Assembly: GCF_009905375.1 (NCBI RefSeq)
Contig: NC_133647.1
Coordinates: 176,079,939 to 176,143,938, forward strand
Direction of reading: 5' to 3'
Length of the DNA: 64,000 nucleotides
Source of the DNA: Apium graveolens
Taxonomy: Eukaryota > Streptophyta > Magnoliopsida > Apiales > Apiaceae
Part shown: positions 45,178 to 55,964 of the stretch, one piece after another
How the letters are laid out: every line of letters starts with the position of its first letter
How positions within the stretch are numbered: the first letter of the stretch is position 1
Translations under genes and position numbers: made by a program
The notes under the pieces: model-generated
The model's database searches: none
What the model saw: the letters and a program-made list of their open reading frames with translations, nothing else
What the model was told of the DNA's origin: nothing

Positions 45178-48100
45178 TTGCAGGGCAACAGGAAAAACAT
45201 CCTAGTTCTGGACAGTGGATGTTCAGGACATATGACTGGAAATAAAGCCCTGCTATCAGACTTTGTGGAGAAAGCTGGCCCAGGTGTTTCTTATGGAGAT
45301 GGCAACAAGGGAAAAACTTTGGGATATGGCAATATCAATCTGGGGAATGTCATCATTGAAAAAGTAGCTCTGGTCTCAGGACTTAAACACAATCTGCTGA
45401 GTGTGAGTCAAATATGTGACAGAGGTTATCATGTGGATTTCTTTGAAGAACACTGTGAAGTTGTAAGCAAATCTATAGGTAAAGTTGTTCTGAAGGGATA
45501 CAGGCATGGTAACATTTATGAAGCCAAGCTTTCAACAAGTTCTGATGGTTCTGCAATCTGTCTCTTAAGCAGAGCATCAATTGAAGAAAGCTGGAGTTGG
45601 CACAAGAAACTCTCTCATTTAAATTTCAACAATATAAATGAACTAGTCAAGAAAGATCTTGTGAGAGGACTGCCAAAATCAGTATTTGCTCCTGATGGCC
45701 ATTGTGATTCCTGTCAAAAGGCAAAACAAAGAAAATCTTCATTCAAGAGCAAGACTGAATATTCAATTCTTGAGCCTTATCACCTACTACATGTTGATCT
45801 ATTTAGTCCAGTGAATGTCATGTCTATTGCAAAGAAGAAATATGCTATGGTTATAGTGGATGAGTTCACCAGATACACATGGGTGTATTTCTTGCACACA
45901 AAAAGTGAAACTGCATCTATTTGATTGATCATGTCAAGCAACTGGACAAATTGGTCAAAGATTCTGTGAAGATTATAAGAAGTGATAATGGCACTGAGTT
46001 CAAGAATTTGATCATGGAAGAGTTCTGCAAAGACCATGGAATAAAGCAGGAATTTTCTGCTCCTGGAATTCCACAGCAAAATGGAGTTGTTGAAAGAAAG
46101 AATAGAACTCTTATTGAAGCTGCAAGAACTATGCTTGATGAAGCAAAGCTACCAACCTATTTTTGGGATGAAGTTGTGCAGACTACTTGTTTTACTCAGA
46201 ATGCAACACTCATTAACAAGCATGGAAAGACACCATATGAGATGGTGAAGAAAAAGAAGCCAAATCTGAAGTATTTTCATGTATTTGGATGCAAGTGTTT
46301 TGTTCTTAAGACTCATCCTGAACAGCTATCCAAATTTGATCTAAAAGTTGATGAAGGAATTTTTGTTGGATATCCACTTTCTACAAAAGCCTTCAGAGTC
46401 TACAATTTAAGAACAAGGGTTGTCATGGAATCTATCAATGTCTCCTTTGATGATAAGAAGATTACTGGACTTGAAGATTTCAATGATCATGATCAGCTGA
46501 GATTTGAAAATGAAGTTTTAAATTCTGATTCTGTAAATCCTGACAGTCTAAATCCTGATACCGCAAACTCTGATGGATTAAACTCTGATGTTATTGAAAC
46601 CGTGGTGACTACGCCAAAGGAAGATGCACCTGTGTAGGGGGAGCATACTGAAGATATAACCACATTTCAAGAAGCATCAAAACGTACAACAGTCTTCAAG
46701 TTCTGATTCATCAAGTTCTGATGGGCCGAGTTCTGATAATTCTGGAAACTCAAATTCTGAAGGATCCAACTCAGAAAGCATAATTTCAGGGGGAGCATCA
46801 AAAAATGTTGATGAAGACAGCATGGATCATGGGGGAGCAACCAGTTCTAGAGATAACCTTCCATCTGCAAGGAAGTGGACTAAATCACATACACCTGACT
46901 TAATTATTGGAAATCCTGATGCAGGTGTCAGAACTAGAACAACTACATCAAATGAATGTCTTTATCACTCTTTTCTCTCTCAGACTGAACCAAAGAAAGT
47001 GGAAGAAGCTCTTCAAGATGCTGATTGGGTGCAAGCAATGCAGGAAGAGTTAAATGAATTTAAAAGAAATAAAGTCTGGACCCTAGTGCCAAGACCAAAG
47101 AACAGGTCAGTTGTTGTTACAAAATGGGTGTTCAGAAACAAAACTGACAGTGATGGCATAATTACAAGGAATAAAGCAAGGCTGGTTACAAAAGGATATT
47201 CTCAACAGGAGGGAATTGATTATGATGAAACATTTGCACCAGTTGCTAGATTGGAAGCCATAAGGATATTTTTGGCTTATGCTACTCACAAACAGTTTAC
47301 AGTCTTTCAAATGGATGTAAAAAGTGCTTTTCTCAATGGAGAATTGGAGGAAGAAGTGTATGTTGAACAACCTCCAGGTTTTGTAGACTCAAAATTTCCT
47401 AATCATGTCTACAGACTTGACAAAGCACTTTATGGCCTTAAGCAAGCTCCAAGAGCATGGTATGAGACTTTAGCTCAGTTTCTTCTGGAAAGTGGATTTA
47501 ACAGAGGGACTATTGATAAAACATTGTTTTATCTCAACCATGGAAAGGACTTACTTTTGGTGCAGATATATGTTGATGATATTATTTTTAGTTCTACAAA
47601 TGATAAACTTTATAAAAGGTTTGCCAAGCTCATGCAGTTAAGATATCAAATGAGTATGATGGGAGAACTTAACTATTTTCTGGGCCTTCAAGTCAAGCAG
47701 AATGAAGAAGGCACTTTTATTTGTCAATCCAAGTACACCAAAAATTTGTTGAAGAAATTTGGAATGTAAGACTGTTCAAGTGCATCCACTCCCATGGCCA
47801 CTGCAACAAAATTGGATAAGGATACTGGTAAATCAGTAGATATTACTGATTACAGAGGTATGGTTGGCTCACTACTCTATCTTACTGCAAGTAGACCTGA
47901 TATTATGTATGCTACCTGTCTTTGTGCACGATTTCAAGCAGATCCAAAAGAACCTCACTTAACAGCTGTGAAAAGAATTTTTTAGTACCTTAAGGGTACA
48001 GCTGATCTGGGATTGTGGTATCCTAGAGAATCAGACTTTAAGCTAATAGGTTACTCAGATGCAGATTTTGCAGGGTGCAAAATTGACAGGAAAAGCACAA

Positions 48101-48524
48101 GTGGAAGCTGCCAATTTCTTGGAGGCAGATTGGTTTCTTGGTTTAGAAAGAAACAAAAGTCAATTTCCACATCAACTGCAGAAGCAGAATATATTGCTGC
48201 AGGAAGCTGTTGTGCACAGATTCTTTGGATGAAGAATCAGTTACTGGATTATGGGTTAACATATTTTAAAACCCTATTTACTGTGATAATCAAAGTGCTA
48301 TTGCTATGACAGGTAATCCAGTTCAACACTCAATGACAAAGCACATCAGCATTAGGTACCACTTCATAAGGGAACATGTTGATGAAGGTACAGTGGAATT
48401 GCATTTTGTTCCAACAGATCAACAACTAGCAGATATCTTCACAAAACCACTGTGTGAAGCTACTTTTACAAGATTGGTAAATAAACTTGGAATGGTTTCA
48501 GGTTCTTTCTCTAAATCTGCGTAG
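45178..48524 (+). pseudogene. Element C pol: protease, integrase, RT, RNase H
   Basis: Same domain order as B but less decayed. 45178-45924: protease LDSGCSGHMTG, WHKKLSHLNF, CDSCQKAK, first integrase Asp (HVDLFSPV). After a shift, 45921-46637: second Asp (RSDNGTEFK), Glu (VVERKNRTL). A stop near 46637 falls in a linker with three GGGGGAG tracts. 46822-47769: RT with intact YVDDIIF (near 47570) and [11 protein letters not shown], then a TAA. 47794-47985 and 48013-48309: RT end and RNase H (GYSDADFAG, STAEAEY). 48306-48524: final part with DIFTKPL after a shift. No natural ATG opens pol; it follows two stops after gag in the same frame. Confidence 0.9.
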
Positions 48525-49692
48525 CTTATGTTCTGATACATCAGATTTTATGATGAGTATTTACAGATATTACTCTTTGTGTATTATGTGCTTAAATTGA
48601 AATTTTCTAAGTGCTGATTGTTGTCTGATGTGAACTTCTAAACTCTGATAGTGATATGAATATTTCTGTAACTATTCAATCCAATGAGGATAACTGTGCT
48701 AGATGCTGACTTAGTAGTCTTTAATATACTAAAAATCCCATGTTAAAGTAATTGTTTATGTGGAAATCTTTTAACACAAGCAAATTCTGATATTGAGCTT
48801 AGTTAAAGTTTACTTTGTGTATCTTGTTACTAAGTCAAAAACTAGAATAGTGCTTCTTATCTGTTAACATCTGATGTTAGTAAATATGGTGAATGTACTA
48901 AGTGCTGATAGGCCTCACCTATCAAAAGAAAAAGAAAAGAAAAGAGAATAAAAAATCAGGTACTCCTTTGAGATCTAGAGTAAAAATGTGGAAGGGAAGA
49001 CCCAAGTGCATTGCTGGTATTAAGTAATATGCATTAGAAAAGCAAAATAAAATTTTCTTGGTGACTTTTCACACTCTATGATTACTGGAGAAATACTCTG
49101 ATAATAACATAAATTCTGATAAGCAGTCGTGACTCACTTACTCTGAGAAGCCACTGTAAAAAGAAATTTCAAAAGATGCATAAAATAAGCACAAAACAGT
49201 TGAGGTGGACTCATGCATGAACTCATTCTAAAGTAGACTTCAGAATCATGACAGATTTTGAGCAAAGTTCTTAGTTATGCCTTATTTCTAAGATGTACTG
49301 AAGTGAATCAAACATTAATCTTTATCTGATATTTAGCTGACTGCACACACATACACTCCATATGAATGATGAAAATTATTGTGGTGATAAATATTATTTT
49401 AGATGAACAGTTTAAGTGTCAGTTGCATAAATTCTGAGGACAAGTTTTGATGGAAATTCTGATGATGATTAATTTCTGAAGAAATGAAATCAGTATCTGT
49501 GTGAAAAATTACAAAAATAGACATTCATTTTTCGAGTTAAGGAGTCATGTTTTGATGACTGTTAAGTTCTGATATAAGTCTAAATTCTGATATTAAATCC
49601 TGATTCTTTACTTGACTTATTTGTGGTTAAATATGACACAGTCATATTTAAAATCAGAATATGTTTGGGTGAGATATAAACAGTCAAAATAA
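48525..49692 (+). other. Pol to third-ORF spacer of element C
   Basis: 1.17 kb without a credible ORF. It contains many copies of the C-specific word (A)NTTCTGAT. The N-terminal part of the third ORF seen in element B has no visible counterpart here, so some coding sequence has probably been lost. Confidence 0.65.
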
Positions 49693-51483
49693 TTTTGGTT
49701 AGTGAATCTAGAAGCTCCACCAGCTACAATCACTCCACCAACAACACCAATTCCTGATGTTGATCCAGAATTGCCTACAACACCTTCTCTGCATCTAGAT
49801 ACTGAAGATCAGATTTTAGGTGAGCATCAGAATATGGCTGTTGATCAGAACTTAATTGGAGATCAGCTCTTAGAGTATGATGTTGAAGCCTCCATAGCCT
49901 CTCATACTATTCTTTTATCAGGGGATGTTGCTGATGCTGATTCTATAAGTTCTGATGTTGATAATGATGAAGTTACTGGTAATGCTGCTACAAATGCAGA
50001 TGATGATGCAGCTAGTCCTTCTGGACATGCACCTCTACAAGCTCCTTCAAAAGCTGAACTAGTTAAAAAGTTTGTTAGAGGAGATGCACCAGTACCTTGG
50101 AGTGAAACTCATCGAGGACAGGAGTGGACTAAAGAATGGAACTCAATTAGTTTTGTTCCTTCTGAAAAGATTCTTGTTGATCACTTGGCAAAAGCCGATG
50201 AGATGCTAGTCAATGATGATTTCAAGATACATCTAAGAGTTACTGCACTTAGTACAAGGCACCTTCAAGGTCAACAATCTGTAACTCAGGCCAAGGTGGA
50301 CAAGATTCAAGAATCCTTAAATCAGCAAGATACAGTTGTCAAGCTGGACAAGAAAATGTTTTTCAAGCCTACCTTTGACAGAATTGTCAACATTGAGAAA
50401 ACTCAGGAGAAGCAACAGCCTCAGATTGATGAAATTTTGAAGAATCAAGCTTCTCATCAAAATCAACTCAATGAGATCCAATCCTTAGTGGAATTGCTTG
50501 TCTCTCTTCTTTTACCTGCTGATGCCAAAAAGGGGGAGAAAGTAATTAAGTCCAAATACAAATCTATCAAGACACTGAAGGGAAAGGATGATGAAAAAGA
50601 TGACCAGGGAAACTCTGGAATGGGTGGAGGTCATGGTCAAGGTAGAGGTTTTTCATCAAGAAGAACTGGAACTACAAGTCAAAGAACAAGTTCTGATACT
50701 GGGAAAAGAATAACTTCTGATACTGGTAAAAGGCTAAGTTCTGATGAACATCTGGAACTTGATGAGGAAATTTCAAGACAGTTATTTCGGAAAGAAAATC
50801 CAGGATTGGACTTTGAGAGTCTAAAGGAAGAAGAAGCTAGACTTAAGTTAGAAAAAGTCAACTCCAAATCTGAAGCTTCTGTTGTTGAAAAGAAACTTCC
50901 TAAGGCTAAAGGCATTGTGATAAAAGAAAGGACAAATCATGTGGCAACTAAGGTCAAATCACAAATGGAGATAGATCCAAGGTCCAAGGGCAAAGAAAAA
51001 GTTGGTGAACCTGTAAAGGTTTATGTACCTGCTATGGATGAAGAAATGTCTGTTGAAGATGCTAATCTTACTCTGATTTCAAAGAAGATTTCTCAAACAA
51101 CCTCTGACATGGCTCAAGTTGTTCAGAGTCAAGATATAGTAAGTTCTGATGTGATAGTGAAGCAAGCAACCTCTGACATTGTTCAAGTTGGCTTGACATC
51201 AGAAGATGAAATGAAAGGCAAATTAACCTCTGACATTGCTCATGTTAAACCTACTACAACTCTACTACTAGGATTCACTAAAGCTAAACAGACTCAACCT
51301 TTGAAGACTGCAATAAGTGGTTTTGAAGCAAGAGTTGTTACAGGAAAGGAAGCAAGAGATAAATCTGTATTGGGTAGTTCTTATGAAAGAAGAACACACA
51401 AGACTACCAATGATCCAACTTCCTTAAGTGAACCAGGTGTTGGAGCAACTCCTGAGAAATTAAACCAACTTGAATCTGTATAA
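49693..51483 (+). CDS. Element C third ORF, main part (Sirevirus extra ORF)
   Basis: Open from 49693 to 51483 (about 596 codons). The first usable codon listed is GTG at 49702; no ATG fits, so the true start is probably lost. Residues about 1-130 are acidic and Pro/Ser-rich. 130-180 is a short globular piece (PVPWSETHRGQEWTKEWN). About 195-280 is a probable coiled coil (QQDTVVKLDKK, IDEILKNQASHQNQLNEIQ), followed by KKGEK as in B. Then come SDTGKR-type repeats and TSD-x(2-3)-V repeats. There is no signal peptide or membrane helix, so it does not look like a classical envelope protein. One in-frame TAA separates it from the next piece. Confidence 0.6.
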   Translation, partial: FWLVNLEAPPATITPPTTPIPDVDPELPTTPSLHLDTEDQILGEHQNMAVDQNLIGDQLLEYDVEASIASHTILLSGDVADADSISSDVDNDEVTGNAATNADDDAASPSGHAPLQAPSKAELVKKFVRGDAPVPWSETHRGQEWTKEWNSISFVPSEKILVDHLAKADEMLVNDDFKIHLRVTALSTRHLQGQQSVTQAKVDKIQESLNQQDTVVKLDKKMFFKPTFDRIVNIEKTQEKQQPQIDEILKNQASHQNQLNEIQSLVELLVSLLLPADAKKGEKVIKSKYKSIKTLKGKDDEKDDQGNSGMGGGHGQGRGFSSRRTGTTSQRTSSDTGKRITSDTGKRLSSDEHLELDEEISRQLFRKENPGLDFESLKEEEARLKLEKVNSKSEASVVEKKLPKAKGIVIKERTNHVATKVKSQMEIDPRSKGKEKVGEPVKVYVPAMDEEMSVEDANLTLISKKISQTTSDMAQVVQSQDIVSSDVIVKQATSDIVQVGLTSEDEMKGKLTSDIAHVKPTTTLLLGFTKAKQTQPLKTAISGFEARVVTGKEARDKSVLGSSYERRTHKTTNDPTSLSEPGVGATPEKLNQLESV

Positions 51484-52029
51484 ATGGTTTATCACTATGT
51501 TTTAAAAGAAGATGTCATGTTATATTTTATGACAGATGGGAGGGTATTCCAAATCAGAAAGAATGCTATTCCATTGAAGTATTTTGAAGAACTGGAACAT
51601 GTTCTATTTCTACTTCAAGTGAAAAACATATCAACAAATGGTGCTGCAGGGTATTTAAAATCAAATATTCAAAGACAGAAGAGGCTTTACTCTGTAAAGT
51701 ATGACAACCCATATTTTCCTAAGTACGGAGATCATAATGGAGAAATTGTGAAAATGAAGCCTAATACTGCAGAGATCAAAACATATCTTGGTATTAAGGG
51801 ACTTGAATTTAATCTAGAGTCTGACAAAGCATATGTCATCATACTAGATCAGGGGATAAGAAAAGCAAAGATTGATGATCTCAGATATGTTATCTTCCAA
51901 ACTGGTGAAGATACTACAGAGCTTACAGATGCAAAAAGGAGGATGATTAATGAACTTGAATATGCTGAGAGATGTCTTTTGAAGAATTATCTCAGAACAA
52001 CTCCTGACATCAAAGAGATCAGTAATTGA
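51484..52029 (+). CDS. Element C third ORF, C-terminal part
   Basis: 181 codons, starting with the ATG that directly follows the stop at 51481-51483, in the same frame. The ATG is probably an internal Met of a once continuous ORF. Compact, mixed hydrophobic/charged sequence with GRVFQIRKNAIPLKYF, then AAGYLKSNIQRQKRLY and a charged helical end. Its place and motif layout (basic strand, then IPL..F, then a helix) parallel the end of the B third ORF near 41570-41680. Function unknown. Confidence 0.6.
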   Translation: MVYHYVLKEDVMLYFMTDGRVFQIRKNAIPLKYFEELEHVLFLLQVKNISTNGAAGYLKSNIQRQKRLYSVKYDNPYFPKYGDHNGEIVKMKPNTAEIKTYLGIKGLEFNLESDKAYVIILDQGIRKAKIDDLRYVIFQTGEDTTELTDAKRRMINELEYAERCLLKNYLRTTPDIKEISN

Positions 52030-52220
52030 AGCCAAGTCAAGATCTACAACTGCATAAATTCTGATGTATATACAGACTGAAGTTGTTATCAGAAGTTAAA
52101 GATGGTAAAGCTTTAAGGACTATAAGTTGTAGCTATCTAGTCAAATTCTCATGCATTTGTACTTAATGTTTTTGACATCATCAAATATCAGTTAAACTTG
52201 TATATTATGCTAATTTACAA

Positions 52221-52232
52221 GTTGGGGGAGAT
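52221..52232 (+). promoter_or_regulatory. Polypurine tract of element C
   Basis: GTTGGGGGAGAT directly before the 3' LTR start (TGTTAGATATAT at 52233). Confidence 0.85.
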
Positions 52233-52831
52233 TGTTAGATATATTTGATAATGTCATGTCTAATGTGTTTCATGTTTAATTTTCAGATCTTAACAAACAG
52301 GAAATATCAGTACTTACTGAAATCAGCACTTATTGGAAGTCAGAACTTAAGGATATCAGTACTTAAATTATCAGGAGATAATTATCAGAAGATGGATATC
52401 AGAACTTAAGTGCGGGAGGACGAACAGTTAAGGAAAGGCTGATTGAAAGGAAAGAAGATCAAGACAAACACAAGAAGAGATATGCATGGAGAAGAATTCT
52501 ATGAAGAATAGAATATTTGGAAGAAAAGATATCTGATTGATATATTTTAGGAAGCAGAATTATATTCCATATCAATTAGAACTTATCTTGTAACTGTGTA
52601 GTATATAAACACAGACATAGGGTTTACACTATATATGTTATAATAATCGAGAATAATATTCATTGTAACCCTAACAGCTCTCGTGATAATTTGTTCATCA
52701 CTGAGAGAGGACAGTTCCATATTGTAACAGAGTTTAATAAAGTTTTTTTTCTGTTACTTGTGTTCTTTAATTCGATTTGATTGTGCTAAACACTGTATTC
52801 AACCCCCTTCTACAGTGTGTGTGACCTAACA
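52233..52831 (+). repeat. 3' LTR of element C
   Basis: 599 bp, collinear with 42273-42872 apart from about a dozen substitutions and a one-base deletion. It is followed by the target copy AAAAC. Confidence 0.95.
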
Positions 52832-53605
52832 AAAACACCTTAGTAGATTTAACTTAGTGGATTTTGTAGCACTCGACGGATGATCAAATATAGTCCCAAC
52901 GGATGATTTAATATAGTCCCAACGGATGACGATTTGACATCCACCGGGTGAGTAGCTTATGTAAAAATAAGATTTGTAGAACATTTCTGCAAACAACTTT
53001 GTGTAGATTCTGTAGGAGCATATGAGTCATGTTGACTACTAGTAGATATGCAGAATAGGTTGATTAATTGTAAATATGAGATGTCTTTTAATTCTGTGTA
53101 ATATGAAATAGAGTCAAGTGACAAAAATCTACCCGACAGATGATCAACAAAGCTACCCGACGGATGATCAACAAAGCTACCGGATGGATGACAAACATGT
53201 ACCCGACGGATGATCAAATTCAAATATTTGTTGACAGTGACAACACAGTCACATGTGTTGGGTGTTTGCAAAAGGAATGTGGCAGCCTGTTAAGCGGGAA
53301 TTTGAAAACAAAGAAGCATTACCATTTCCATGTTATTATGAAGACATTCAAAGATGCTGGAATAGAGTAGTGAAGTAGCATGGAGTTGGACTATATATGT
53401 TTTATTTTATTATCTTGTCTTATTATCATGTAAACTTGGTGATATATAAACCAAGTGTAGCTAGTAGAACAATTAATTAAGCACACACATTTTCAAAGAA
53501 ACATTTTCAAGCTGTATTATGTAGCATTTCTCTGTAAGTTTAGTTGTTCTACTTGTAAGCAGCTGTGAGCTATTCAAGCTTCACAGGGTTCTCATTCGAT
53601 ATATA

Positions 53606-53643
<38 letters not shown>

Positions 53644-53851
53644 GTGGATACTTTCAAATCCACCAGAAAGTTTTAAAAGCCCGTGTTTTTATTACTTTGT
53701 ATTTTGATTCATATAAATCATTCATTCCGCACTCTGCAAATCAAACACTTATATATTATCGAGTAAGAAATGTTTTAAAATCTTGAAAAAGTAGCCAGAA
53801 TTACATTCAACCCCCCTTCTGTAATTCTTGTTGTATTGTTAGGGAATAACA
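52832..53851 (+). repeat. 3' LTR of element B, main part
   Basis: Resumes the B LTR after C. It has eight or more copies of the B word (C)GACGGATGA, including a tandem block of four 22-24 bp units at 53130-53221. There is a TATA box (GATATATAAACC, near 53440), an AT microsatellite (53600-53641) and a small hairpin GGTGGAT/ATCCACC after it. The end is placed at AATAACA (53851), after ATTCAACCCCCC as in C. It could be a few bases off because the other LTR is not in the window. Confidence 0.75.
53600..53641. repeat. AT microsatellite in the element B LTR
   Basis: About 40 bp of nearly pure (AT)n. Similar shorter runs are at 54099-54118 and about 59264-59282. The predicted frame 53565-53786 is an artefact of this repeat. 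Confidence 0.9.
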
Positions 53852-55964
53852 ATATTCAAACTAATATTCACTTATAATTTAAAACTATCGAATAAACATT
53901 ATTCGATTAATAGTTTTCAAAACTATATATATATATAATATACCCGGGAACATCGACTCCCGGTTTAGAAAAATGTTAACCTTTGGGTCCCCTATACTAA
54001 AGGTATACGCAAATATTGCCTATCTCTAGCATAGGTATTATGCAGTTTATAAATAATTGAATCGATAACGAGATATCAAGATTATGAAATAAGCATGCAT
54101 ATATATATATATATATATCAACATGCTCCAATATATCATAAGATTTGCTAATAACAATCATGCACTTATCACAAGATAATGCATATACATATATACATCA
54201 CAACAACAGTTATACGGGTAGATAACTTGTCTGAGTGTTCTGGGGTAGACTTAAGCTTAGAGTGGGTCCGGTAACCTATGAACAACAACAAAAGCCAGAA
54301 TTAAACCACGGTTGCTTAAGAAACTAAACTTTATCCACTTAGACCCTAACGTTCACTTTTGCGCTTAACGATTTACATAAGTCGCTCGCGTACCCTCGGC
54401 TCCACCATTTTTATAAAATTAATGATTAAACATTTTAAGGCGACTCTTTCACGAATACTTTACCAACTTCCTATTCCACCTTACATCATTGTTTCGTGTT
54501 TCGATTAATCATTTAAATTATGGTCTCAAAGTTACTCGAGGTTTCGGGGTTCGCTCGTGAAACACCATTACTTAAAACGGTCGTTTCTCATCACTCGTAA
54601 CTTGGATTTAGGCGAACGACATATCAAAACGAAGCTCATAACATGAACTATCTAAAAATGGCAAAGGTCAGAATATCACAGTGAGTTCACGGGTCCTAAA
54701 GTTAGGCGCAGAAATAGTTAAGGAAAATCGGGCATTATGACGGCTAGAACTTAGCGATTTCCAATATTTTTACCACTCCAAATCAATCCCTTCCAACTAC
54801 AATCCATCCACAACTTTAAGATTCAAACCTAGGATACTGATCTTAGCCAAAACAAGCTCAATATCCTCAATCCACTTCAATATTATACCATCTCCATAAT
54901 CAACTAATCTACTTAACAATCAAAGTTCAATTCAAACTTAATCATTCAAACAACTACTCATCCATCCAAACCATCCCAAAATTCAAGCAAATAAACTTAG
55001 TACTTAAAGGTTCAGAAGTTTTATACCTTTATTTGTGAGGGTAAATTTTCTAGGAATCCTTAAAACCTTGATTAATCCTTATACAAGCTTGGATCTCACA
55101 AACAATCAAGAAAACACAAAATTAGGTTTTGAAGTTTCTAAAAGTCCGATTGAAAGAACTGTAAAAATTAGGGTCTTACCATACTTATTTGGACGAGACT
55201 TGTGAACACGAGTTGTAGACCATCTCAATACCTTTCCAAAGAGCTATAGAACATAATATTTGAGTGAGTATTGAAGGAGATATGGCAGTTTGAAGTTGTT
55301 GCTCTGGTTTTGACCGAGAGCAAGGGAAGAAATGAAGAAATGAAAATGCTTCTTGTTTGTCTTGGAAAATGAATTGAATTGCTTGGTTGCAAATTAACAA
55401 AGGTAATTTAGGTATTAAAAACATGTGGATGGGAATCAATTTTGAACAAATATCTTCCTCCTTTGCATACATCATCTTGCTCACATCACTAGCTAACCAT
55501 TTGTCATTATCTTGTGATCTGATGTTGTCATAGTCCCTTAACTTCTTGAACAAGCTTGTCTCTTGGTCGCTTATTTGTTTTAAAGTTCGCTTAACTCTCG
55601 TTTTCATTAATCGTTTGAGGGATCATATCCGGGATCTTGTTACTTAGGCTTCCATAAACCTTTCTTATACTCCTTTAATGATCCTCTCTTATAATCCTTG
55701 AATTTAAATCCTTTTAATCATGTTACTTATACTTAATTCTTTCGGTATCTGGTGGATTTTCGGGAAAAATCAAAGTGTTCGAATTCGAATTCTGACGACC
55801 TTTACATACACTCATTTACTTTATAGAATATTAATACGATCTCAGAATTTTCATAACAGTAATCCTATATAGTGTGGTTTGATAATTTTCCTTATTCAGC
55901 ATCATCAGCAAAAAGGTTTTATTCATCAAGGTTTCAAATATTTCCAAAAATTGGGGTTATTACA
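53852..55964 (-). repeat. Element E: Ty3-like LTR fragment
   Basis: The right edge reads TGTAATAACCCC on the - strand, a common start of plant Ty3 LTRs. It is followed outward by GTGAT, a possible target site. The left part is cut by element B, so whether this is a solo LTR or part of a full element cannot be told. No internal gag or pol is visible. It contains a short AT repeat and gene-like leader sequence. The 140-codon frame 55185-55607 (-) matches nothing I know and may be chance. Confidence 0.55.

Larger units (their letters stand above)
42273..52831 (+). mobile_element. Element C: Sirevirus-type Ty1/copia with both LTRs
   Basis: 10559 bp, flanked by AAAAC (42268-42272 and 52832-52836). 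LTRs of 600 and 599 bp differ at roughly a dozen places by eye (about 2%). Inside: Met PBS, gag, pol, a 1.2-kb spacer, a long third ORF and a PPT. It lies inside the first 50 bp of the element B 3' LTR. Gag and pol carry many stops and shifts, while the third ORF has a single stop. Confidence 0.95.
33252..53851 (+). mobile_element. Element B: Sirevirus-type Ty1/copia element, interrupted by element C
   Basis: From the left junction with A: gag tail, pol (protease-integrase-RT-RNase H), a spacer, a long extra 3' coding region, a PPT, and a 3' LTR starting at 42230. The LTR is interrupted by C at 42273-52831 (TSD AAAAC) and ends near 53851. The extra 3' coding region and GGGGGAG tracts are typical of the Sirevirus (SIRE/Maximus) group. 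The 5' LTR and most of gag lie left of the window, beyond A and element 1. All genes are broken. Confidence 0.85.

Noticed and set aside
53565..53786. 73-codon frame with IYIY repeats
   Set aside because: Produced by the AT microsatellite at 53600-53641.
55185..55607. 140-codon - strand frame in the E LTR
   Set aside because: Longer than most chance frames, but inside an LTR, with no recognised domain and no second copy in the window to test conservation.
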